Assembly (NCBI GenBank): GCA_025996895.1
Contig: BNTW01000066.1
Location: 1 to 14,366, forward strand
DNA from: Bacteroidia bacterium
GTDB taxonomy: Bacteria; Bacteroidota; Bacteroidia; Bacteroidales; Azobacteroidaceae
Direction of reading: 5' to 3'
Length of the DNA: 14,366 nucleotides
Part shown: in pieces, positions 1 through 6,616 of the stretch
Layout: every line of letters starts with the position of its first letter
How positions within the stretch are numbered: position 1 is the stretch's first letter
Made by a program: the position numbers and the translations under genes
Notes under the pieces: generated by a model
What the model was told of the DNA's origin: nothing
Database searches by the model: none
The model's input: only the letters and a program-made list of their open reading frames with translations

Positions 1-2
1 AA

Positions 3-221
3 GGCAGGGGGGCTCTCTTGGATATTATTGAGGATAGACACGAAAAACGATCGATGATTATTACCTCTCAGATACCGGTCAAGGGTTGGTATGATGTCAT
101 TGGCGAGAAAACAATCGCCGATGCTGTGCTGGACAGGATAGTCCATCAATCTTTACGGGTAGAACTCTTTGGTGAATCTTTGAGAAGACGAAAAGCTATC
201 AAAGATAATCAGTATTTATAA
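3..221 (+). CDS. istB: IstB-like transposition helper ATPase, C-terminal fragment
   Basis: The reading frame is open from the left edge, so this is the tail of a longer gene cut by the window border. The visible ~72 residues match the C-terminal end of the IS21 helper ATPase IstB. They show an LLDIIEDR segment, then RSMIITSQIPVKGWYDVIG (the sensor-1-like TSQ region), then the helical ADAVLDRIVH…ELFGESLRR tail. In the family, IstB is an AAA+ protein that assists the IstA transposase in target capture and strand transfer. Only the distal part of the ATPase domain is seen here; Walker A and B lie outside. The frame shows no internal stop, so nothing indicates a decayed copy. The stop is followed by the non-coding right terminus of the element. 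Confidence 0.88.
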   Translation, partial: GRGALLDIIEDRHEKRSMIITSQIPVKGWYDVIGEKTIADAVLDRIVHQSLRVELFGESLRRRKAIKDNQYL

Positions 222-380
222 ACGCTTTTAATTAACAAAAAAACAACGAAGAATAACAACAACTTTGAACTTCTTGGAACATTAACTTTACCGGATCATT
301 TTAAATCGGTGGAGGGGGGCAGTTTATGTCGGTTTTTGCACCGACTGCCAAATCGCGACAGCATACTGCCAATTTTGGAC

Positions 381-446
381 AAATCGTAACCTGTTTTTGC
401 TCGTAAATCGTAACCTGTGTCTGATTTCGGGAGTAGGTTACGAATT
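381..446. repeat. IS21 terminal repeats (two direct, one inverted)
   Basis: AAATCGTAACCTGT is present at 381-394 and again at 405-418, a 24-bp period. The sequence TAGGTTACGAATT at 434-446 is the same motif in inverse orientation with one mismatch. IS21 elements carry several such sites at their ends as transposase binding sites; that role is inferred here from position downstream of istB. Confidence 0.6.
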
Positions 447-508
447 AGCAACGGAAAACTGTCTTTTTTTGGCATTTAAATGTCTTTCCTCCCTGACACA
501 TAAACAAA

Positions 509-544
509 GAAAAAACCCTACAAATCATTGAATTTGTAGGGTTT
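509..544 (-). terminator. Rho-independent terminator of tRNA-Asp
   Basis: A perfect 13-bp stem (513-525 with 532-544) encloses a 6-nt loop CATTGA. Read on the minus strand, the stem AAACCCTACAAAT…ATTTGTAGGGTTT runs straight into a T tract. It lies about 37 nt beyond the 3' end of the tRNA-Asp gene and is oriented to stop that transcript. Confidence 0.88.
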
Positions 545-580
545 GTCTTACTCTTGGCACCTCTTGTCTTCGGTACCTCG

Positions 581-654
581 CGGTATGGACGGGACTCGAA
601 CCCGCGACCCCCTGCGTGACAGGCAGGTATTCTAACCAGCTGAACTACCACACC
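581..654 (-). tRNA. tRNA-Asp (GTC)
   Basis: The 74-nt minus-strand gene folds as a complete cloverleaf. The acceptor stem is GGTGTGG/CCATACC with one G-U pair, and the discriminator base is G, as expected for Asp. The D arm contains AGTTCAGCTGGTTAGA. The anticodon stem CCTGC/GCAGG carries loop CTGTCAC (anticodon GTC). The T arm has loop TTCGAGT. CCA is not encoded. It has its own upstream promoter and downstream terminator, so it appears to be a single-gene unit. Confidence 0.97.
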
Positions 655-689
655 GTTTTTGTTTTCTGCAATTTCTCTCAATTGCGGTG

Positions 690-719
690 CAAAGATACAA
701 ATAGTTTTTAAACTCGCAA
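690..719 (-). promoter_or_regulatory. Bacteroidota -33/-7 promoter for tRNA-Asp
   Basis: The minus strand shows TTG at 719-717, a 19-bp spacer, and TATCTTTG at 697-690. This fits the Bacteroidota primary-sigma consensus (TTG-N19-21-TAnnTTTG). The tRNA 5' end is 36 nt downstream of the -7 box, giving a leader of about 30 nt. Confidence 0.85.
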
Positions 720-772
720 TAACTTTTGAAAGAAATTTAATCTTTCATCGCATTTTGACCGACCGGTAGAAG

Positions 773-1075
773 TTAATAGGTTTGAAAGGTCGCGCCGTCG
801 TACATAATCAGTCTGCTGGCAGTGCCTTCGTCCGTTTTGACAACCATTCCGTATTTCGCCCAGCCGTATTTGTCGAATTTTGGAACAAGCGCGTAAGAGG
901 TGCCGGACGTTGCCAAAACAATCCATTCGTCGGAAACAGGATCATACTCTTTAAATTCAAAATTAGTGTGTTCATCATTACCCTGTCCGCTTAGAAACGA
1001 CCAGGATATTTTGATGGAAGATGAGTCGATTTTTGCACCCGTCAGTATCGGTATATTTTGTCGTGAAGTTCGCAT
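773..1075 (-). CDS. Small single-domain protein with fibronectin type III-like pattern
   Basis: This is a 100-residue protein with no signal peptide and no transmembrane segment. The pattern of alternating hydrophobic residues resembles one FN3/Ig-like beta-sandwich. An early strand has the core Trp (IKISWSFL, ~22-29). A strand FEFKEYDPVSDEWIVL follows (~39-54), then a turn TSGTSYALVP. The strand YGMVVKTDEGTASR (~75-88) looks like the F-G hairpin of FN3 domains. The fold call is pattern-based only. The start is fixed because an in-frame stop lies 27 nt upstream (plus 1103-1105) and a TATCTTTG box sits just before it. It follows the U32 gene by 76 bp on the same strand but likely has its own promoter. 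The function is unknown; it could be a protein-interaction module or an orphan remnant of a larger secreted protein. Confidence 0.65.
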   Translation of the reverse strand: MRTSRQNIPILTGAKIDSSSIKISWSFLSGQGNDEHTNFEFKEYDPVSDEWIVLATSGTSYALVPKFDKYGWAKYGMVVKTDEGTASRLIMYDGATFQTY

Positions 1076-1094
1076 AAATTTCAGATTTCGGCTA

Positions 1095-1102
1095 CAAAGA
1101 TA
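1095..1102 (-). promoter_or_regulatory. -7 box (TATCTTTG) for the FN3-like gene
   Basis: TATCTTTG on the minus strand matches TAnnTTTG exactly and lies 19 nt upstream of the ATG at 1075. No TTG is found at the usual 19-21 bp spacing. Instead the -33 region is an all-A/T 16-bp palindrome (1125-1140). The support is therefore the -7 box and its position only. Confidence 0.5.
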
Positions 1103-1151
1103 TTATTATTTTCAATATACTAAATATAATTTAAATTATAGAACTCATTTT

Positions 1152-2948
1152 TTAACATATTCGCATTTCACATTTTTTGCAATCAAACTGAAGACGGAGT
1201 TTATGATTTCCGGATAACAACACACAAGGCTCTTGAACGGGTTTTTGAGGCGTTTGCTTGGGACAATATCCCAGCTGATATTTGAGGCAATGCTTGGTAA
1301 ACATCAGCGGAACATTCGCCGGCGGACTTTGCTCAAAAGCCGGACTGATTTTTTCGACACCGTGTTGCCGGTAAAATTCTCGCGTTTTTTCGTTGAAAAC
1401 ATTCCCCAAATAGGTTAATTCTTGTTCAGGATGAGAGTGATAAGTCGGCTGAATAGGTTGCAAGGGTTGGCGGAGTGCAATTTTTCGGACGCGCAATAAA
1501 GTAGTAACAGTATTCCGGCGCAATTCACTTAAAACCGAAGAAGGAATAAACCAATTATGAGTCAAACAATTAACGAGATTTGTTAGTTGAAACGGTGTAT
1601 TTCCTAATTTGGATAATTGCTCGCGAATATTCGCTTGCTGGTTTTTTTCCGCCGGTTCCTTTTTGAAAGCAACGGCAATAGTCGCCGTATAAGCATCTTC
1701 ATCGGTGGCCGTCAATGAAAAACCGAAATTGTTTTCTTCCAATAAAAAGTCGATACGAATTTTGCGTTCGGCCGATTTTCCGGACAATGTTTTTTCAAAT
1801 TCGTGGTTGTAATTGCGGTATAAAGTCATTCCCTGACGCAAGCGAGGCATTTCGGCGGGAAAAATCTTATTGCCTTCAACACGATTTACCCGAAAACCGG
1901 TTGCCCCGAAGCACAAACCATCGCCGTTGTGTATCGTTTTTTGTCCCGACAGCGTAAAATAATTGCCTTTTATCTCCGCGACATTGCCGACCGGTTCGCC
2001 AATAGATTTCGGAGAATCGGGCGAAGCTATGTCTTTGTTTCGTCCATGCAGGAAATAATTTGTAAAACCGCGATTAAAACTTTTTTGCGGATTAGGCACA
2101 AAATAGTGAATGGCTTCTCCCGAAGATGACGCGCAATATTCCGGTCGCTTTTCAAAAATCACATTCAACTTTTGCCGGTAATAAGCCGTACTGTTTTTCA
2201 CATAAGACGTGTCTTTCAAACGCCCCTCGATTTTCAACGAAGTTACGCCCGCATCCAACAATTCTTCTATATAATCCGATTGATTTAAATCCTTCAGCGA
2301 TAATAAATGTTTTTGCGAAGCCAAAATCCGGCCTTCTGCGTCTTGCAATGTATAGGGCAGACGACAATATTGGGCGCACTCTCCGCGATTGGCACTTCGG
2401 CCGGACAAGGCCTGACTGATGTAGCACTGCCCGCTATAAGAAGTGCATAACGCGCCATGCACAAACACTTCCAGCGCAACGGACGTTTGCTTGGCAATGT
2501 CGCGGATTTCGTCGATAGTCAATTCGCGGGCTAAAACTACCTGCGAAAAACCGGCTTTTTCCCAAAACAGGACTTTTTCCACATTGCGAATATCCATCTG
2601 CGTACTTGCATGAAAGGCAATCGGCGGAAGCGAAAGATTTAAAATGCCCGGATCTTGAATAATGATGGCGTCTGCACCGGTACGATAAATGTCCCAAATC
2701 AGTTGCTCGGCCGTTGCCAATTCTTTATCGTTGAGAATAGTGTTGAGCGCGATATATATTTTCGCATGAAATAGGTGGGCATATTCCACCAATTTTTGAA
2801 TATCGTCTAACGAATTGCCCGCCGAAGAACGCGCACTGAATTGCGGTGCACCGATATACACAGCATCTGCGCCGTGGTTAATCGCTTCTATTCCCGCCTC
2901 CAAGTGTTTTGCAGGAGCTAACAATTCGATTTTTCGCACAATTTTCAT
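1152..2948 (-). CDS. U32 family protein (RlhA/YdcP-like), probable RNA hydroxylation factor
   Basis: The 598-residue protein is annotated by family as peptidase U32. Well-studied members (RlhA/YdcP, TrhP/YegQ) act in prephenate-dependent hydroxylation of 23S rRNA C2501 or tRNA wobble U, not proteolysis. The N-terminal TIM-barrel-like part begins ELLAPAKHLEAGIEAINHGADAVYIG. The U32 signature is seen at 160-178: E-x-F-x2-G-A-L-C-x4-G-x-C-x-I-S, with C168 and C175. It is followed by NRGECAQYCR (C191, C195), the set thought to bind an iron-sulfur cluster. A second Cys-rich region closes the protein: KHCLKYQLGYCP and FDCKKCEMRIC (C590, C593, C598). Length and this C-terminal block favour the RlhA-like branch over short YegQ/YhbU types. 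It lies 13 bp downstream of metA and is probably cotranscribed. The exact RNA target is not deducible from sequence. Confidence 0.85.
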   Translation of the reverse strand: MKIVRKIELLAPAKHLEAGIEAINHGADAVYIGAPQFSARSSAGNSLDDIQKLVEYAHLFHAKIYIALNTILNDKELATAEQLIWDIYRTGADAIIIQDPGILNLSLPPIAFHASTQMDIRNVEKVLFWEKAGFSQVVLARELTIDEIRDIAKQTSVALEVFVHGALCTSYSGQCYISQALSGRSANRGECAQYCRLPYTLQDAEGRILASQKHLLSLKDLNQSDYIEELLDAGVTSLKIEGRLKDTSYVKNSTAYYRQKLNVIFEKRPEYCASSSGEAIHYFVPNPQKSFNRGFTNYFLHGRNKDIASPDSPKSIGEPVGNVAEIKGNYFTLSGQKTIHNGDGLCFGATGFRVNRVEGNKIFPAEMPRLRQGMTLYRNYNHEFEKTLSGKSAERKIRIDFLLEENNFGFSLTATDEDAYTATIAVAFKKEPAEKNQQANIREQLSKLGNTPFQLTNLVNCLTHNWFIPSSVLSELRRNTVTTLLRVRKIALRQPLQPIQPTYHSHPEQELTYLGNVFNEKTREFYRQHGVEKISPAFEQSPPANVPLMFTKHCLKYQLGYCPKQTPQKPVQEPCVLLSGNHKLRLQFDCKKCEMRIC

Positions 2949-2961
2949 TTGAAATAAAAGA

Positions 2962-3903
2962 CTATTCGTCCCTTAAATTACCCAACGTTTCGATTTCTTT
3001 CGGATGGAAAGGCGTAGCCTGATAAACGTAATAATTCAGCCAATTTTTGAACATCAAATGTGCATGCGCGCGCCATTTGACGGAAATACCTTTTTGCGGG
3101 TCGCCGTCTTTGTAGTAATTTTTCGGAATATCAATTGGAAGACCTTTGTTCAAATCACGTATATATTCATTGTGAAGCGTATCGGGCGAATATTCCGCAT
3201 GTCCGGTAATAAAAAACTCGCGTCCTCCCCGTGCCATAACGATATGTACGCCGGATTCTTTAGACTCGGCTAACAAATTCAACGCCGGATTCTTCAAAAT
3301 ATCTTCTTTGCGGATTTCCGTATGCCGGCTGTGCGGAATAAAAAAATCGTCATCGAAACCGCGAAGCAGCGGCACACTCCGGTCATTGACCTGATGTTTA
3401 AATACGCCGAACATTTTCTTTTCGAGCGGATATTTCGGCACGTCGTAAAAATGATATAACCCTGCCTGTGCCGCCCAGCAGATATATAAGGTAGAAGTAA
3501 CATGTTTCGCCGCCCAATCGAAAATCTCCGTAATTTCATCCCAATAATTAACGTCCTCAAATTCCATCAGTTCTACCGGTGCACCGGTAATGATAAAACC
3601 ATCGTAATTTTGCGTGCGAATATCTTCAAAATTATGGTAAAAAGTAGCCAAATGTTCATCCGAAGTATTTTTGCTTTGATGGGTTTTCATTTTGATAAAA
3701 TCCACTTCCACCTGCAGGGGACTGTTGGAAAGCAAGCGCACAAAATCCGTTTCCGTCGTGATTTTGACCGGCATCAGGTTGAGTAACGCTACTCGCAACG
3801 GCCGAATATCCTGCGTTGAAGCACGCAAATCGTCCATTACAAAAATATTTTCCTGCTTCAAGATTTCTACAGCCGGTAAGTTGTGCGGTATTTTTAAAGG
3901 CAT
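2962..3903 (-). CDS. metA: Homoserine O-acetyltransferase (MetA family)
   Basis: The 313-residue protein aligns without gaps in the key regions to E. coli MetA, the first committed enzyme of methionine synthesis, which acylates the hydroxyl of homoserine. Catalytic residues fall at canonical positions: K47 (MPVKITTE), C142 nucleophile (YICWAAQ), H235 and E237 (TGHAEYS). Residue 111 is Glu (GAPVELMEF) where E. coli has Gly. In this family E111 is the published determinant for acetyl-CoA and G111 for succinyl-CoA. The product is therefore probably O-acetylhomoserine, although many pipelines would label it succinyltransferase. The start MPLKIPHNLPA matches the family N-terminus. The gene has its own -33/-7 promoter in the divergent region shared with the patatin gene, and the U32 gene follows it closely. 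No SAM riboswitch is visible in the short leader. Confidence 0.95.
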   Translation of the reverse strand: MPLKIPHNLPAVEILKQENIFVMDDLRASTQDIRPLRVALLNLMPVKITTETDFVRLLSNSPLQVEVDFIKMKTHQSKNTSDEHLATFYHNFEDIRTQNYDGFIITGAPVELMEFEDVNYWDEITEIFDWAAKHVTSTLYICWAAQAGLYHFYDVPKYPLEKKMFGVFKHQVNDRSVPLLRGFDDDFFIPHSRHTEIRKEDILKNPALNLLAESKESGVHIVMARGGREFFITGHAEYSPDTLHNEYIRDLNKGLPIDIPKNYYKDGDPQKGISVKWRAHAHLMFKNWLNYYVYQATPFHPKEIETLGNLRDE

Positions 3904-3923
3904 ATCCGATTTTTTTCAGAGTG

Positions 3924-3954
3924 CAAACTTACATGAAGATTTTGAGATTTACAA
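3924..3954 (-). promoter_or_regulatory. -33/-7 promoter for metA
   Basis: The minus strand has TTG at 3954-3952, a 20-bp spacer, and TAAGTTTG at 3931-3924. The inferred start is ~15 nt upstream of the metA ATG. The short leader leaves no room for a riboswitch. Confidence 0.75.
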
Positions 3955-3977
3955 CCTTTTTATTTCTAAAATTATTA

Positions 3978-3985
3978 TATCTTTG
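3978..3985 (+). promoter_or_regulatory. -7 box (TATCTTTG) for the patatin gene
   Basis: An exact TAnnTTTG match lies 29 nt upstream of the ATG at 4015. The -33 region is T-rich without a clear TTG. It is divergent from the metA promoter, with about 25 bp between the outer promoter elements. Confidence 0.65.
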
Positions 3986-4014
3986 CACGGAATGCAAAAT
4001 ACTACCTTTTTGAA

Positions 4015-6312
4015 ATGAAAAAGGCATTTTTTCTTTTCCTGTCATTGTTTTTGTGTATAAATATTGTTTATCCGCAAAAAGTGGGGTTGGTGCTCAGCGG
4101 CGGTGGGGCAAAGGGTGCCGTACATATCGGAATTATTAAGGCATTGGAAGAAAACGATATTCCAATCGACTATGTAGCAGGCACTTCCATCGGTGCAATT
4201 GTGGGGAGTTTGTATGCTATGGGCTATTCGCCCGAAGAAATGTTAAAATTGTTTTTATCTAAAGATTTTTATTATTGGCAGACCGGAAAAGTGGAACAGG
4301 ATTATCAATATTATTTCCGCCAAAAGCCTGACGACCCGTCTTTTATCCGGTTTAATGTTCCGTTGCGGGATACGACCATCAATATCCGTGAAGCCATTTT
4401 GCCGAACAGTCTGATAAATCCTATTCAGATGAATCAAGCTTTTCTCCAACTTTATACGCAAGCGAACGCTCAGTGTCAAGGGGATTTCAATCAACTTTTT
4501 ATTCCTTTTTTATGTATTGCTTCCGATGTGTATAACAAAAAAGAGGTGATTTTTCGAAACGGCGATTTGGGCGATGCCGTGAGGGCTTCGATGTCTTTTC
4601 CGTTGGTATTTAAACCGATTGTGAAGGACGAAATCCCTCTGTGGGACGGTGGAATTTACGATAATTTTCCTGTTGTTCCCATGAAAGAAGCGTGGAATCC
4701 GGATTTTATCATTGGCTCTTCGGTGGCCGGATCGAAAAAGAAAAATCCGGCCGAACAAGGACTTTATGACCAAATGGAAAACATGGTCATGCAACGCACT
4801 AAATACGAAGTCGATGAGAAAGACGGGGTTATGATGAATTTTACAATCGAAGACGTCAGCCTGTTGGATTTCAATAAGGCACAGCAACTTTATGAATTGG
4901 GGTATAATACGACGATGGAGATAATAGATTCCATTAAAAACCGGACGGATAGACGAATTTCGCCGGAGGAATTAAACGTGCGTAGAGAAGTCTATAAAAA
5001 ATCATTGCCTCGATTGATTTTCCGGAACATCTATATTTCCGGAACGACGGAAGCCCAAAAGGTCTATATTGAAAACCAATTTCGTCGTGACATCGACAAG
5101 AATTTTACCATTTATAATTTTAAACGGAGTTATTTCCGTTTATTGACCAATTCTAAAATCAAAGAAATCATGCCTCATGCCGAATACGACCCTGATAACC
5201 AGACGTTTGACTTGTATTTGGATATTAAAATGAAAGATGAAATCGTGGTCGGTTTCGGCGGTAACGTATCGTCTATGAGTGCCAACCAAATGTATTTGGG
5301 GGCGAACTACCAAAGTTTGACCGAATTATCCGCGAATTTCAATTTGGATATGCAGTTGGGAAATTTTTATAACGGGTTGGCTTTACAGGGGATAGTAGAA
5401 GTTCCTTATCGCATTCCATTGGATTTGTCTCTCTTGTTTGCTACCCATTCAAAACAATATTATGAAAGCGAAAAGTTATTTATGGACTCCGAAATATCGG
5501 CATTTATCAATCAATCCGAAACTTTTGGAAAACTAAATGCCATTCTACCCTTCCAAGAGCAGGCCAAAATCAATTTTACGGTAGGATATGGATTTTTGCA
5601 CGACGAATATTATCCGCTTAACAACAGCTCGTATTCTAAATCGGAGTTTGAAAGCAGTAAATATTACTTGTTCAATACGGGTATATATTACCGAAAAAAC
5701 TCATTAGATGCAAAGCAATTTCCAATAACGGGACACGACCATCATATAATTGCTCAATATGTTTCGGGGAAAGAGGTTTTTACGCCCGCCGCGCGCATGT
5801 CGTCGAATACTGAGATAGACCAATCTTACATCGAAATTAGTACCGGCATACGGAATTTTCATACGATGACCGGCCATTTCAATTTCGGTTATGCGTTGGA
5901 CGGAGTGTTTTCCAGCAAAAATTTATGGAGTAATTACACGGCTTCCATGCTTCAAGCCCCCGGCTACACGCCTACTCCACACAGTTTGTTGGTTTTCAAC
6001 GAGGCCTTTCACGCTAACCAATATATGGCAGGCGGGGTTATGCCTATCTGGAAACTCAATTCCACCTTTCATTTCCGGGGCGATTTCCATGTGTTTTTTC
6101 CGATGTATCCAATCCTGAAAGGCGAAGGAAATAAAGCCTATTACGGCAATTTGTTTGGCAAATCGGCTTATTTGGGCGAAATCAGTCTGGTGGCACAGCT
6201 ACCGTTTATGTCCGTCAGTTTGTATGCCAATCATTACAGTTCTCCGAAAGGCAACTGGAACTTCGGCTTGAACATCGGATATTTAATCTTTGGACCTAAA
6301 TTTATTCCTTAA
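4015..6312 (+). CDS. Patatin-like phospholipase with outer-membrane beta-barrel (PlpD/FplA type)
   Basis: The 765-residue protein starts with a signal peptide (KKAFFLFLSLFLCINIVYPQ, cleavage near 21). The patatin domain follows (~22-235) with the oxyanion-hole loop GGGAKGA (29-35), the nucleophile elbow GTSIG (S58) and the catalytic Asp in DGG (D211). Next is a stretch LIFRNIYISGTTEAQKVYIENQF (~340), compatible with a POTRA-like domain. The last ~350 residues have alternating polar/aromatic strands and end in GYLIFGPKFIP, compatible with a 16-strand Omp85-like barrel. This order is that of type Vd (PlpD, Fusobacterium FplA) autotransported phospholipases, in which the barrel anchors a surface or periplasmic A1/A2-type lipase. 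The catalytic dyad is intact, so activity is expected. It is divergently transcribed from metA and tRNA-Arg follows. The substrate and whether the passenger is released are not visible. Confidence 0.92.
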   Translation: MKKAFFLFLSLFLCINIVYPQKVGLVLSGGGAKGAVHIGIIKALEENDIPIDYVAGTSIGAIVGSLYAMGYSPEEMLKLFLSKDFYYWQTGKVEQDYQYYFRQKPDDPSFIRFNVPLRDTTINIREAILPNSLINPIQMNQAFLQLYTQANAQCQGDFNQLFIPFLCIASDVYNKKEVIFRNGDLGDAVRASMSFPLVFKPIVKDEIPLWDGGIYDNFPVVPMKEAWNPDFIIGSSVAGSKKKNPAEQGLYDQMENMVMQRTKYEVDEKDGVMMNFTIEDVSLLDFNKAQQLYELGYNTTMEIIDSIKNRTDRRISPEELNVRREVYKKSLPRLIFRNIYISGTTEAQKVYIENQFRRDIDKNFTIYNFKRSYFRLLTNSKIKEIMPHAEYDPDNQTFDLYLDIKMKDEIVVGFGGNVSSMSANQMYLGANYQSLTELSANFNLDMQLGNFYNGLALQGIVEVPYRIPLDLSLLFATHSKQYYESEKLFMDSEISAFINQSETFGKLNAILPFQEQAKINFTVGYGFLHDEYYPLNNSSYSKSEFESSKYYLFNTGIYYRKNSLDAKQFPITGHDHHIIAQYVSGKEVFTPAARMSSNTEIDQSYIEISTGIRNFHTMTGHFNFGYALDGVFSSKNLWSNYTASMLQAPGYTPTPHSLLVFNEAFHANQYMAGGVMPIWKLNSTFHFRGDFHVFFPMYPILKGEGNKAYYGNLFGKSAYLGEISLVAQLPFMSVSLYANHYSSPKGNWNFGLNIGYLIFGPKFIP

Positions 6313-6329
6313 AAAAACCGGCGAAAAAG

Positions 6330-6360
6330 TTGCAAAACCGAAAAAATTGCATTACCTTTG
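6330..6360 (+). promoter_or_regulatory. -33/-7 promoter for tRNA-Arg
   Basis: TTG at 6330-6332, a 20-bp spacer, and TACCTTTG at 6353-6360. It begins 18 bp after the patatin stop codon, and the tRNA starts 21 nt after the -7 box. Confidence 0.82.
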
Positions 6361-6381
6361 CAGTCGCAAAAATAAAAGACC

Positions 6382-6455
6382 GGCCCCGTGGCTCAACTGA
6401 ATAGAGCATCTGACTACGGATCAGAAGGTTACAGGTTTGAATCCTGTCGGGGTCA
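6382..6455 (+). tRNA. tRNA-Arg (ACG)
   Basis: The 74-nt cloverleaf has acceptor stem GGCCCCG/CGGGGTC with one G-U pair and discriminator A. The D arm is GCTCAACTGAATAGAGC. The anticodon stem TCTGA/TCAGA carries loop CTACGGA (anticodon ACG, presumably read as ICG after A34 deamination). The T arm is ACAGG/CCTGT with loop TTTGAAT. CCA is not encoded. No strong terminator follows; 6456-6616 is AT-rich and I see no gene in it. Confidence 0.96.
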
Positions 6456-6616
6456 CAAAAAATCGAAGCAAAATACAGTAAAATCCCCTACAAAAACCGG
6501 CATAAACTGATATATATGCTCTTGTGATTACCCTGAAATTACTTTATATCTATCACTATAAAAAGTAAAATATTTTTATTTTGCAATAAAATCCGCCAAA
6601 ATTCGTTTTTAGTTAC

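Larger units (their letters stand above)
1..450 (+). mobile_element. IS21-family insertion sequence, right end only
   Basis: The left edge of the window lies inside an IS21-type element. It contains the end of the IstB helper ATPase, followed by about 230 bp of non-coding DNA rich in short repeats. These include a GGGGGGCAGTTT stretch at 315-325, ACTGCCAA twice (344-351, 365-372), AAATCGTAACCTGT twice (381-394, 405-418) and an inverted, one-mismatch copy at 434-446. Multiple short repeats near each end are typical of IS21 termini. The element probably ends near 450 (…TTAGCA), because the sequence beyond leads directly into the tRNA-Asp terminator. The exact end and target duplication cannot be fixed because the left end is outside the window. 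Confidence 0.72.

Noticed and set aside
445..681. Minus-strand frame of 78 codons over the tRNA-Asp region
   Set aside because: It covers the tRNA gene and its terminator; the apparent protein is translated tRNA sequence.
3904..4014. Possible SAM riboswitch before metA
   Set aside because: The intergenic space is 111 bp and the predicted leader only ~15 nt; no paired structure of that class is visible.
6456..6616. Promoter or terminator between tRNA-Arg and the lipoprotein gene
   Set aside because: Only a 5-bp stem (GCATA/TATGC near 6500-6520) and an imperfect TTATTTTG box were found; too weak to call.
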